A stretch of DNA of 64,000 nucleotides from Heterobilharzia americana (lineage: Eukaryota; Platyhelminthes; Trematoda; Strigeidida; Schistosomatidae), in NCBI GenBank assembly GCA_944470555.2, contig OX104134.1, positions 48,234,691 to 48,298,690 on the forward strand, in the 5' to 3' direction. The translations under genes were made by a program, and so were the position numbers. The notes below the pieces were generated by a model. The model had not been told where the DNA came from and ran no database searches. It was given only the letters and a program-made list of their open reading frames with translations. The first letter of the stretch is position 1; each line of letters begins with the position of its first letter. Shown here piece after piece: positions 51,425-63,535 of this stretch.

Positions 51425-53789
51425 GAAACAACCCAGCTTTTTGTTTACAATGTAGTCGAGACCAGCCACCTGGGCTACAATTATTTCCCATTATGTATGT
51501 AGTTCATATGATTGCTCATTTACACCTGTGAAACGTTGTGCGTCTCTACCTTTGGGAACAAATATTGTCGTTATTATTACCTCGGCAGAGTCGTATCTTG
51601 GTTACGCATTTCAAATTCGATTTGCCATAACACCATCTTCAAAGGCTGCAGGAAAGCTGTCCAACAAACGCACATTGCGCGGAACCAGATTCCATTATTC
51701 GACTTACTGCAAGGTTGAGGAAAACCGAAAGGCATTATTCTGGAGTCTTCTCTGCAGAACATTTCCCTAGAGAAATTATGTACTTCACCGTCAGAATTAA
51801 AACCGTTAAATCAACTTTGAGGTAAAGGTTCATATTTAATGTCTCTTCGTTACGAAAACTGATGGTTTCCACTTGGTGTTTTATCTACGAACAATGATGC
51901 TTATCCATTTTCTACCAAAATGTTTCTCACAGTGTTTATCTTCTCACTCAAATCAGCTAAGCCATAAACACGCCGACAATTTTGAACACATATGCCTACC
52001 CTAATAGTTTCAGTCTACTTTTCAAGCCTACGGTATGCGGCCAAACATCCATGCCTGCTGCGTTGCGTTGCTTCTTTTTGACCCATCAGTCAGGTATTTC
52101 GCTCATCCTGATCTGTAGGCACGATTCATACCTAGCTTCTAAACAGCGCTCTGTTCTGCACTGCTTTTTCCGTATTCAGAAACTACAGATAACTGCTGAT
52201 TGATCTGCACTTGTCACAGTTCGCGGCAGATAGCTGCTAAACACTGAGCACTTGTTGTTATGAGGTTCCATTGACTCTGGTATTGTAGGGACCTGTCATA
52301 TATACAAAATACGAGCATCAACTTGATGCTTTAGGAGCAGTATGGTTTCGGTTGATAAACTATCCTGCTCTTTCCAAAATAAATACTTTGTTCCCAAATT
52401 AGGAGTGTGACGTCAGAGGAGGTAGGTAACAAGCATGATCAATTAAAAATGGTATGGAAATCTCCATCAGTTGAGCTGTCCTGGGTTATGCACAAGGTAT
52501 CGCATTGGGGTTTATCATCATGTCAAAAGTGACTAAAGATTATAGAAACAACACGAAATATCACTTCACAGTACTCTCAGATTGTTTATTAGTTTCGCTT
52601 GTCTCTACTCACCACTCTTTTTTCACAAAGTGATGCCAAAACCGTATAGTACTCGACTTTGGCGTTGCGTGTTACCTAGATGGCCAAACCTGGGGGTATG
52701 GTTCCGCGTTTCGTCAGATACAGGTTTATTTTAACATCAGCTCACATGTTCCTAGTATTGTTGGCCAACGAAAACTCACTTCATCGGTTTCGGGTAACAG
52801 AAAGTGTTAGCATAACCATATAATCCGCACGAATATTCGAGTCCTTGCGTCTTCCACGCGTAGTGTGACCTAACTCGGCGATACAGGTGTAATTCATCAG
52901 GATTAGTGGTTTCTGTACGAAGAAATAAACGTTAGGATTAATATTATTCGGTGGTGTTGGAGTTTGGCACATTGAATTTGCACTGAAACACGCGGTGTTA
53001 CCAAGTAAGTTTGTTGACAGTCAATTGTCTTCTATAAAAAGGAATCAAATGAGGTCAAGCACTAGAAACGTTCGTTTGCGAACATGTCTCACTTTCAGCG
53101 CACTAGATGAGTATTTCTTAGACTTAGTTTTTGTCCATTATGACCGTCCGGAAGCCTTAGATCATTTATTGCGGTTGGGTTCCCGTACATGGTTGCATCT
53201 GAGATGTTGGTAACGAGTTTGCTGCAAAACGTCTCAGAAAGTTGAATACCGGTAGGGGAAAACCAGCCGAAGAATTCTTTCAATAAATTCTGCTTTTAAT
53301 TACGAAGTAGTATATTCAGTAGATTGACAATTTCGGTCAAAACTGTGCTCAGGTTTTCTCTTCTAACTTAAACTGAAAAGAGGAGAAAAGAGAAGGACGG
53401 GCAGAAACCGGAGAGTGATACACCACACAAGACGAACTTAGGAGGAGAGAGGTTCCTATCTTCTTGGAGACACTTGAGCCATATGTCCACGTTAATTTAT
53501 GCACATAAAAATGACTCTCGTGATTTTCCCACGTAAAATACTCACAGGTTTTTGGATATACCGCGTTTATTTGTAGACGTACGGGTAAAACTGACTCTAC
53601 ATCAAGGTGATATATACTTTACTGGTGTGTTCCTTACTGACCACACAAACCAAGCTAGTGGAATAACAGTCAAACACCCCGTGTAATAATGTTAGCGTCC
53701 TTTGAGGAAAAAGTACTTGGGATTGGTGATAGCCTTAATTTACACTTTTAGGGGTCGTAGTGTGTTTCCATTTGCCTAGAATGGATATA
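51425..53789. other. 2.4-kb stretch without recognisable genes
   Basis: Only short frames (60-80 codons) occur, on both strands, without domains. No repeat shared with the rest of the window is seen. A purine-rich strip lies near 53370-53450. Confidence 0.4.
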
Positions 53790-56524
53790 TAGTGATCAAA
53801 TGAGTGATAGGCTCATCATCTTCGAGAAGCGAAAGACAGATAATGAACCTCCAGTACGTACCTCCTGAGGAAGGCTATTACAGATGTGAGAACCTATTGA
53901 GGAATAAATTACCTCGCACACTGGTCGTACAACACTCAGTTTTAGGTAGTTGTTTGCGATTACTTATATTGCAAATAGATTTTACAACTATTTTGATTCC
54001 TGGACCGCATGAGTGCATTTGCTTACAAAGTAGTTTATAATAAAGTATGAGGTTCATTCTAAATCACCTCTTCCAGAGAGGTTTTAGTCCTAGCATGCTG
54101 CATCCGGAGGTGTAGTTGAGCTTGCAGTCAGCTCCTAGTGTTCTTAACTTAAGGTGGCGTAGCATCCCTTCGATTTTCAGTTTGTCATCTATCCAAATGC
54201 TGCTTGTGACTAGTCAGCAGCATTCCAGAATCGGACGGATGTAGAGTGCAACCCTTGATTCGAAACTGTAAAAGTTACGAATGATGCTTCGTAAGAGTCT
54301 GCGTGACTTCGTCTCGCTGTGCGCTACCTACTCAGAGAAATTCAAGTCACCGGAATATCTGAGCCCTGGTTTTGAGGCAGTACTAAGTTTTGGTAAACTG
54401 TTGTCCAGATGCTTCAAATATCAGGTCAAGGTTACTGCTACTAATGCGGATCCATCCTCATTCGTTGATATTGAACTGTAGAAGGGCGTCAGCACCCAAG
54501 AAGAAAGCTTTGTTAGTTCATGTCGAATAGAAGTCAGTGTCGCCCACCTCATGGGTACAACAAGAGTTAACGACTTCTGGGCCGTCGGCATATAGAAAGG
54601 TGTCACCTGTGGCAAAGCAGTTGCAAACACTGTTAATGTGGGTGATAATCAAAAGAGGCCCGAGTACGCCACCTTGCACAACCCCACCTGTGATGTATCT
54701 TGGGGTGGACAGAGCTGAATTGATTTTTGTCATTTGGGCGTGATCGCTGAGGAACGATTTTGGTCAGCTTGGCAAAAAGTTGCTAATGCCTAACACGTTT
54801 AACTTTTCGAGTAGTGTATTATGCGAAACCACATCGAATGCCTTCAATTAATCGAAGCACAGTATGAGGACCATTTTGCGCACCTCACGACCACCGGTTA
54901 TGTGGTTGAAGAGGTCGAAATGACATATAATGCATGATCTGTTCCTCATAAAGGCGTGCTGAGACTTTGTTATAAAATCTTCTGCAAGCAGGTATTCAAA
55001 CATACTGTCTTTTACAACTTTCTCCATTATTCGCCATGTGACTGCAGTTATACTGATGGGTCTGCAGATGCTGATACTAGCCTTGTCCCCAGATTTGTAG
55101 CATGGAATTACAAAGCTAGTTTTATATTCAGTAGACTACTTCCCGCCTCCCGTCGAAAGAGTGAACAACTTAAGCAGAATCAAGAGAAGGTCCTGTTCAC
55201 TATTTCTTAAGGCTATTAAGTCGAGGCCGATTACTCCCATTCCTTTTGTAGGTGGTAGGTTTCTGGTGGCTTCAGCCATATTTTTGCAAGTAAGTTCTAC
55301 AATCTTGAGGTGGTTGCTGAAGAGTGGCATGCTACTGATGGGCGTATGCGTCAAACAACCGAAATTCCCAAACTAGTCGCTAAATAGTTCACAAATGGTG
55401 ACTGGGTTGCGGTAGACTACCTCGTTATGTTGCATATCCTCTGTTGTTTGAAGGCGTTTCTTCAGAAGTGGTGCTAGACTGCAAACCTTGGAGCTAGTTC
55501 TAAGGGTTTATGGCTCATCATCTCGGACATTTTGAGCACGTAAGCCTTTGACCGATTACAGGGTATCATGGGTCGCGTGCACTCAGAAGAAATCCCTGGT
55601 AGAGTGGTACGGATCTGACGGTCGCCTGAGCTTTCTGCGATACAGGGGTGGGATGTTTTCTGAGTGACGATATACTTTCACCGTTTTCATGGAAGCAGCA
55701 GTATCCAGACACGGCCTAACATCCCCATAAAAAAGGGATACCGTGGTTGTTAGTGGGTCTGGTCAAATAGTTGTCCCGATAGGAGAACCTTAGAAGCTCT
55801 GTGAGTAGTTTCCAGTTCGTACCTTTATAGCTGCGATATTCAATAACCCCCAAAGCTTCCTTACCACCCGCATGCAGCGTTCGGATAAGTAGACAACAGA
55901 ATACCATTCTGTGATCGCTTTTGGAGAAGTCGCAACTAACGTAGGTAGTTACTGGGGCGATGTCACGGCAAAATACTAAGTCCAACATGTTATCATCACT
56001 ACTAGGTGCGTGAGCATGTTGCTTCCAACCATAGAGATCCTTCACAGCAAGTATCTCAGCAAAGCGCCGCGGACTGCAACCAGCTGTCCAGTTAATTTCG
56101 GGAGGATTGAAGTCACCAGCAATCAATTTAAAATTGGCACTATATGAGAAAGTATAAGTGATTTAGTTAGGAGTTTATCCGTTTCCGCTGATGAGCATGA
56201 CGCTCGATATACGCAACCTATGAGCGTTTTGTATTTGTCACTATGTGCGGTGACGCACAGTGAGTCAGACACTGAATTTGGTATATTGTCTCCGACCTTA
56301 TTTGCTGTAACTTGGTTACATATATAAATCGGGCAGCCACCCCGACGCTTGTGATCTCGATTAGTGGGATAGAGAGTGCATCCGTCTATGGACATGCCTG
56401 CATCCAGGATGCAAGATGGACACCATGATTCAGTTATGGGTATTATCGTCGGTTTAGTGATTAGAACCGTTGTTCTAAGAGCAGATATTTCCACAGGTAG
56501 GGAGCTTGCGTTAATGCGTAACAA
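53790..56524 (-). pseudogene. CR1-B retrotransposon ORF2, near-complete but broken
   Basis: The minus strand begins with endonuclease in frame 56123-56524 (LRINASSLPVEI, ITESWCPS, RRGGCPIYICN, IGCVYRAS). It continues in 55716-56126 with IAGDFNPPEINW and SKSDHRMVF. RT follows with broken fingers. The palm in 54518-54733 has GGVVQGGVLGPLL and YADG at about 54583-54592, where YADD is needed. The post-palm region runs to about 53790 through several frames. Loss of the second catalytic Asp and the frameshifts make it inactive. The fragments inside the giant inverted repeat are the same family. Confidence 0.85.
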
Positions 56525-56539
56525 TGTGGATAGGTTTCC

Positions 56540-56908
56540 CTAACTGATGAACTTACCTACAATATCAGTTGTACCTATCTCACTGCGTTCATTTCCACGT
56601 AGTGTGTCTACAGGTGATGAGTGGTGTGTGTCAGAAGCGAACTGAAACTCCTCATTAGTTTGTATTGAAAAGGCAGCAGGTGGATTTGCGGTATCTAAGT
56701 CTATTGGGTGGGACAGATAGCCTATCAACATGTTTTTGCTCCCTACCGATATCGAATACTGAAGTTCGTCGTCGGTGGGTACCAGTTTGATCGATTCCAA
56801 CTTTGGGCCTGCGAATTGCGAGCTGTATACCAAAGATTGTACACAAGGTTTGGTGACCCCAAAAATCACAAGGTCAGTCACAAGGTAATTGCAGGTGGGG
56901 TGATGCAC
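56540..56908 (-). pseudogene. Endonuclease-like fragment upstream of CR1-B
   Basis: The 122-codon frame contains SISVGSKNMLIGYLSHPIDL, which resembles the L-I-G-C-x-Y-R-P-P block of a CR1-type endonuclease with several changes. It probably comes from yet another CR1 family. The identification rests on this one block and is tentative. Confidence 0.4.
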
Positions 56909-56929
56909 CTAGCCCTAGGGTCATGATCA

Positions 56930-59900
56930 TATGTGTTGGACCCTGGTCCTTTGCTCTGATGTGGATGATAAGACCACACAGGATTAGTTCTAATGCTAGA
57001 TGCTGGCATGTTGCAGTTCATCGGTTCACCGAAGCGGTAGGTGGTAGGGTTATACACGCCACCAAACCTCGAGTTGTAACCACGGAAACGAGTGAAAAGT
57101 CAGGGCGGTCCATATTCCCGCGCTCAGTAGTAGACGCCCACAAAGGTCAGACCCCTAACCATTCACAGTTATTGGACAGGAACCTAATGGGAGTCACAGA
57201 CTGTTCTCCGCCACACCCATATGCCGCAAAACGTGTTTGGTATGCCACTCAAGGAAAAACTTACAACATATCCCTCAAGCAGCTTTGAAAAATTCATGTG
57301 GATTTTTGAAACAAAGGGTAGGCAACAACATGTGGAACACACTACCAGGTACAGTAGTGCCCTGGACCTTGCCTTCACAAACGGAACCACACCCACAAAG
57401 CCTCCAAGTAGGTACACAATTTCCAGATGGCGATCACAAAATAGTATATGGATAATTCAACATATCCAGCACAAAATTAGTTTAAAAGTCAAAAACAGTT
57501 CTAACAAGAAACTAAATGGGACGAACTGCAATGGTTTCTGCCATGCCTAGATTGGAGCCCTACTCTGCCAACAGTTCAGCAAAAGAATTCTGTGAACTCT
57601 TCTATGGAAATATAGGTGTAACGGCCAGAACACAATAATCTTGGCCTGAACGCGGGAAATAACTAGGCGGTGCCAACTGACGTGAATCTGACTAGTTCCT
57701 ACATTCTACTATATAGCTTCCGAAATTCTGCGAGTGACGCACGGTCAAAGGTCGGATCAAAATACCGAAACACAATTTGTAGCATTTCAGTAGTAGACTC
57801 GTAACAAAATCTGTGGTATTATCAAGGCAACAATAAGTTATATCACAATTGCAAAATACCTCAGCAGTGCCGTTGGGTAGCTATACGGTCCAAAACGTTC
57901 TCGGGTGCTATATGGTAAAAACTGGTTAAACGAACACAACTGTTAAGTACCTGACAGTCAATAAAAATATTCCCGACGAAAGGAATCAAAAATCTGTCTA
58001 CCAGAGTCAAATTAACAAACAAACGTTTCCGGTAGACGGTCATAAGACGAACAGTCAAATCGCAGCACAACCGTAAGTCGAACCAAAACAAAATATCGGA
58101 CGCAGTAAAACAACATCACCTTGTCAACAGTCCAGCGTCAGGTAATAGGAAAGGGAAACATTCGTGATAAGTCCCAATCATACAAAGATAAATGCCGCGT
58201 AAAAGGTCAGAGAGGACGGTCAAATAACCACATAACATCGCACCGGCTGGGGTCAGAGGTACACCATCCATAACGTGGGTAAAAACATTAAACTAAAAGT
58301 CAGCACAATCAAAAAGGGTGATAACGAGGGATTTACAGGTCAATTTTCCGTTACAATGGGCACAGCCCAAGACTACATCGCTCCACCGCTTCAAGGAGAA
58401 ATGAAGAAAAACAGAATTGACTATATACCCACATAAATACGCAGCCGCATGCGTGACCACGGCAGAGAATACTATAAGCAGGATAACGTTTCATCGCTCG
58501 TCATACTCAAAAACACGCATGATACATTCAAGGTAGAAAGGGTACCAGAAGCTGTTAAACAAGAACGCATTCAATGCAGTAAAACTAGTAATGCAGAAGC
58601 ACTAGTGAAACCGATGAAAACCCGGGTAAGCAGCTCCAGAAATACTGCTCTTAGTTTACTCATAGACAACGGGATCCTCCACGACGACCCACTACAAATC
58701 TGTGGGCTGTTCAGTTACCAGTTTGCTAGCCGCTTTACACACAAGGGTGAAACAAAATTCAGTGGTGCACCGTCAACATCAATTCACTCGATAAGTACTG
58801 TGCTCTTCACTCAACAAAACATTTACCTAGCTAAAGCATCACTTCGAACCTCATACAGTAATGGACCTGTTGGAATTCCAACCGTCTTGCTAAAAAGAGG
58901 TGGCGAAGATGCACCGCTAATTCTCTTGCAGCTCTTTCATACGTCCCTCTCCAGTGGCAATTACCCTGAGGACTGGAAACTGTCATACATATATCCCAAG
59001 CATAAATGTGGACCAACATCCAATATAGAAAACTACCGACCTATAAACTACGTCAGTAGTATCTAGGACTATGGAAAAGGTGGTTGTGAAAGAAGTTGTC
59101 GACTACATGACGACAAACCAATTACTCTCACCAACACAACATGCATTCCAGAAAGGCCGGTCATACGCTACCAGCTACCTTGACTGTCTAGACGACGTTA
59201 CAAGCAAGCGTGACCAAGGCCTATTTGTAACTACCCTTTTCTTAGACTTCAAGCAAGCATTCGATAAGGTGCCTCACAAACGCCTGGTCACTAAGTTGCA
59301 ATCATATGGTTTCCGAGACCCGTTACTGTCCTGGCTTAGAACATCTTTAGAGGGTCGCTTCCAAGTAGCAAAATTCAATAATTGCTACTCCTCCCCTAGA
59401 CCTATACAAAGTGGTGTCGTCCAGGGCAGTGTGCTAGGACCGTTACTTTTCCTAATCTACGTAAACGATATTTGCAGTGTTACCTGAGATGGCATACCTT
59501 ACCTTTTCACAGACTACTTGAAGATAGTCTACAGCATTTCTCGTGCAGCACTAACACAAGGTTTCTCTCAAACACAAGAAGATCTGAGGAGAATACTCAC
59601 ATGGAGCGTGACCTGGCAGCTCCCTCTAAACCCAAATGAAAGCGGCATCCTCCATCTCAATAAATCCCACCCAGAAGTAACACTACACCTAGGTGACATC
59701 TCACTGCACATATACAACACTGTGAGAAACCTCGGAATCGCTTACTCCCAGAGTTTGACCTTTACGGAGTATGCAGATTCAATAGTTTCCAAGGGCGGAA
59801 GACTCGTTGGTCTTCTACACAGAAACATACTCACACCTGAGGCAAAACCTATACAATACAAAGTTATGGTTCGCCCAATATTAAAGCATTGCACATTTAT

Positions 59901-59940
59901 CCGTAGTAACATGAAAGCATCGGATAGAATTCGGTTGTAG
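56930..59940 (+). pseudogene. CR1-A copy with internal deletion, split by a solo LTR
   Basis: The frame 56923-57288 carries the ORF1 tail with SQLLDRN and PPHPYAAKR. At about 57275-57283 it jumps straight into the endonuclease C-terminal part (KFMWIFETKG, QQHVEHTTRY). Compared with the intact element this removes some 855 bases (5416-6272 there). A BEL solo LTR occupies 57617-58355. RT resumes at about 58361 and continues in frames 58449-59066, 59071-59487 and 59518-59940. Visible blocks are GPVGIPTVLL, FLDFKQAFDKVPH, GVVQGSVLGPLLF and FTDY, where FADD is expected (about 59506). It ends near 59940, before the 3' UTR. It is inactive. Confidence 0.87.
57617..58355 (-). repeat. Solo BEL/Pao LTR inserted in the CR1-A copy
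   Basis: The 739-bp block starts TGTAACGG and ends CCGTTACA on the plus strand. It is the reverse complement of the BEL 5' LTR at 37136-37874. It is flanked by ATAGG (57612-57616) and ATGGG (58356-58360), a 5-bp target duplication with one mismatch, the size usual for BEL/Pao. The CR1 frame on both sides belongs to adjacent codons of the same ORF2. A solo LTR arises by recombination between the two LTRs of a full element. Confidence 0.92.
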
Positions 59941-60280
59941 AAGGGAGATGAAAAATAAGTGCAGAGAAGGACAAAATTGAAAAGGAAAACAGAAAGGAAG
60001 AAAAGTACAAAAAAGATCAGGAGAAAGAAAGCGGTATGGAAGAAGAAAGATTGGTAGGTTTATGGGGAATAGGTGATAGGGAGAGCTTTTGTGAAAGTTT
60101 GAGAACTTAAAGTCAGAAGGAAGAATAATAAACAACACGATAGGACGAATGGGAATACAGTAATTCTTTTAGTAGGGGACGGTAACCGGAGGGGACGTCT
60201 ATGGGAAGGAATAAGGTTAGGCCGAGTTCTCAGTGATAGTGGTTTCACAAGGTGTTCAGTAATGGTTGGTCATACTGAGT
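59941..60280. other. Purine-rich stretch, probable CR1-C 3' UTR
   Basis: The plus strand from 59941 to about 60060 is almost purely A and G (AAGGAAGAAAAG, AGGAGAAAGAAAG). It lies just downstream, on the minus strand, of the CR1-C coding end at 60298, so it may be that element's 3' UTR and tail. No gene is visible. Confidence 0.45.
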
Positions 60281-61565
60281 TAGTAGATCGTGTCAGCCTA
60301 GTCCTTAACCCAGTTGGATGAGCGCAAACCGTGCGTCGCTGCGTAACTGTCCAACCTCTTCTTGAAGCTGTCAACAGACGGAGCGGTAGCGATCTCGGCA
60401 GGCGATGCGTTCCAGTGGCTGCAAACTGGCAGGGAGGAGAAGTGTGATCGTACACGGGTTTTCTCTCCTCGGTGAGCGACTCTCCTCGGGTTACCACGAG
60501 GATCGCCATAGTGGCCGTTCGGTAGGATTGCGCTGTTCGGATGACTTGGGTTACTGAGTATTTTGCATGCCGTTATCAAGTCACCACGTAGTCTAAGGTA
60601 GCTTAGGGAGTAGAGCCCTAGATCTCTCAGCCTGTCCTGATACGGTTTTCGCCTCATTCCCATGACACCCTTCGTAGCTCACCTTTGGACTTTCCCTAGG
60701 AGATTCGCGTCTCTTTTCAGATATAGTGGTGCAATGACGTTGTGTACCTCTAGCTAGGGTCGAATATAGGTCTCATACAGCTTCAAAGAGTTCTGGGGTC
60801 AGGGCGCCCAGTTGTCTGCGCATGAAGTGCAGTACTCTGTAGGCATCTCCTGGATAATTGGGGCTGGTGTCTAGTTTGTCAGTCAGTATTAGTCCTAGGC
60901 CTTTCTCCGTGGTGGTGTGGGAGAGTTGTGTTCCACAGAGAGAATAGGATACTTTCTGAGAGTCTGGGGTGCGGAGAAACATGGCTCGGCACTTATCTAG
61001 GTTAAATGCAAGTCCATTACTATCCACCCACTCTGCAAGTAATCTGAGGTCACTTTGCAGAGCACTTGATTCTGTTTCTGACGTCACAGCTCTCCGTAAC
61101 TTAACACCGTCTGCGTCAGGTAGAATTGGGGAGCTAAGATTCAGTGGGAGGTCGTTCACGAAAAGAAGGAATAGCAGTAGACCCAGAATCGCTCCTTGTG
61201 ATACACCAGATGATGATGTCCTCCAGGTCGAGCAAACTCTGTTGGCTTTTGTGCAGAACTGTCTGCCGTCTAGATGGTCCTGTAACCATGAAAGCACTAG
61301 TTCCTTGATGCCCAAACTTGCTATTTCGTGAATAGGAACGGTGTGTGAAACCGTGTTGAAGGCCTTAGTAAAATCCAGGAAAATAACATGGACAGGAATT
61401 TGGGGGTCCCGGCACGCCGTCCACTTATCACCTGCCTCCAGAATGTTTGCGGCGCAGAACCTACCCTTTCTGAAGACATGTTGAGCGTCACTAAGTGCTT
61501 CCCCTTTTCCAAGTACTCCACCCTAGCAATCGCATTTGTCAGTGTGCACCATGCCATCAAAACTT
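60281..61565 (-). pseudogene. CR1-C ORF2 RT fragment, inactive
   Basis: The minus-strand frame 60773-61315 has GIKELVLSWLQDHL, SSGVSQGAILGLLLFLLFVND and, at the active site, DADG in place of F/YADD. The post-palm region follows with FNLDKCRAMFLRT and GLGLILTDKLDTS. After a frameshift near 60773, frame 60298-60663 carries the C-terminal block with DRLRDLGLYSLSYLRLRGDL and SVDSFKKRLD. Upstream frame 61321-61581 has decayed fingers. It differs from families A and B in sequence and resembles the CR1/Jockey types common in trematodes. Loss of the catalytic Asp and two stops near 60720 make it dead. Confidence 0.82.
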
Positions 61566-61574
61566 TATGACGAA

Positions 61575-61880
61575 CGTACACACCCCAAGGTCATGACTGT
61601 ACTACCTGCCCCATTTCCAAAGAATATTGGTAGATTCAGACAATAGCCGAGTAATTCCAAATTTCGAACTGGGCTTGCTTCAGTACGCTGAATAATAATT
61701 CGGGGAAGCATTAACGTTCTTTCTGTAGACGCACCTCTTATGTGCCATGAATAACGGTACCTAATGTATAGCTTAACATTGTACACAATAGCCATTTCTC
61801 ATTGCAAAAATGATCGAACCTGTAAACTGCTTTGTACTTATGTAACTTATGTTGTATTAAATACATATTTTACCATTATT
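61575..61880 (+). repeat. Detached CR1-A 3' end, plus orientation
   Basis: The stretch matches the reverse complement of about 1960-2190 in the intact CR1-A, starting at CCCCAAGGTCATGACTGT and ending in the terminal motif TGATCGAACCTGTAAACTG. A ~50-base insertion near 61685-61735 interrupts it. It is a strongly 5'-truncated insertion. Confidence 0.8.
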
Positions 61881-63030
61881 ACCAGTAATATTACCGTAAT
61901 TCACGCGCATATTATGGCCATGTCCGGCAAAGCGCTGAGATATTGCTGGAAATTCGCCTTTATAAATGGAGCAGTATTCATAACATTTAAAGGTGTAGAG
62001 AGTAATTGCTGATGAGATTTAAATTCAACCTCAAATCGCTGTCCATAAATCTGGGCCACTGTTTGCTTTCAGAATACTGCTGCGCTAAGGTATGCGCCTT
62101 GCATCGTTTCGTTGCCTCTTAATCCACTGGAACCCATTCAATCTCGATATAAGTAGAAGTCAAATATGCTGCCGTCTACTTTTATACTGGCTTTTTTTCT
62201 CGGTTTAACCCTCCCTTGACGTTTTTTTTGAAACAATCACTGCATAACTGCTAGAGTTACGCTAACTGCTCTGGCGGTAACGACGGCGTCCGACTTGTCA
62301 GAAAAGAACCTGGTAGATAAGCACCCAACGCGCCAAAGGGTTTACACTCAGAAATCCATCTACCTTCAGAACTTGGAAGCGAATATCTTAAATTCTCATA
62401 GGAGAGTTTAGCCCACCTATAGGGCGTCCCTGATAGCTGCTAAACGTTTCATGAATTTGCAATAGCAGGTGAGCGTTTGCAGTCGACATCGGGAAGGAGG
62501 TTGGACAAAGCATAAAATATGCGGCTGAAAAGAAATCCTCCCTGTTTTGACTGAAAACCACGACCCTCTCGACTTGTAAAGTCAATAATATATTCGTAGC
62601 AGGAAACCGAAAATGTCGCGAATCAAAAAAGGAAAGTCGTAGGAGTTATACTGCTCTATATTAGTCCGTCGCTGAAGACGCTTGCTTGAAAAATACACGT
62701 TGCTTTTTCCTGAACACCCTACAGCTGCAGGTGATATCACTGTCCAGCTTGACGGAGTATGTGTGTCAAGACAAACAAACCAACACTTAACTTCCTGTTG
62801 TTCAAATCACAGCTATAGCAGACGAGTGACTGGATCTACTGCATCGTAATCCGCCAAAAATCCGGAACCGTCCCACAAGACCAAGCGAGCAAGAAGAAAC
62901 CGACCGCTTTACACAAGCTCGGTAAAAGGATTTTGCATTGTCTTTTTGAAAACTTTCTAGTTCAAACACTATTTCCTTTAGAGAGCCTCCCAGATGAAGG
63001 CTTCCGTCGTAGCTTAATAGGTTGGAGCTA
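61881..63030. other. 1.1-kb unassigned stretch
   Basis: No domain, RNA gene or shared repeat is recognisable. Minus frames 62388-62585 and 62802-63077 are open but unidentified. Confidence 0.4.
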
Positions 63031-63535
63031 ATAATACTAATATTATATTTCGTACAACATAAGTTACATGAAGACAAACCAGTTTACAGGTCTGATCATT
63101 TTGGTAGTGTGAAATGACTGTTATGTACAATATGAAGCTATGCAATGCACACCGTTCTTTCCGGTACATAAAAGATTCGTCTAGAGTAAGAAAGTTACTT
63201 GAAGAGGTATCCAAAACCTACTGTTTATAAATAAGCTTATGGGGAAGAAGATGAATGTGCATGCAAAAGCAGTGGAAACTAAACTGAAGCCGAAGATATC
63301 ACTATGGAATAGAGAGAATAGAAGATTTTGGACCAGGTATTTGCTGATGTGTAGAAAACCTGTGTACAAAGGTCTAGTGAAGTTATAAACATTTAAATAG
63401 AACTCATGCTTTTTGCTGTAATGGTAACCACTCTTTATATATAGTCACGGGGGAGGGATGATCATGGTGTTGCCTGTTGAGTGTTACCATATCAGGACTA
63501 TGGAGACAATATGGTGGTGCATAGTGAGCTGAGCT
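63031..63535 (-). repeat. Detached CR1-A 3' end, minus orientation
   Basis: The block aligns with 1945-2735 of the intact CR1-A in the same orientation, with some internal deletion. It begins with an ATT-type tail at about 63031 and the motif AAACCAGTTTACAGGTCTGA. Towards its far end it carries GGGATGATCATGGTGTTGCC, also present at about 2655. It ends near 63535 without coding sequence. Confidence 0.8.
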
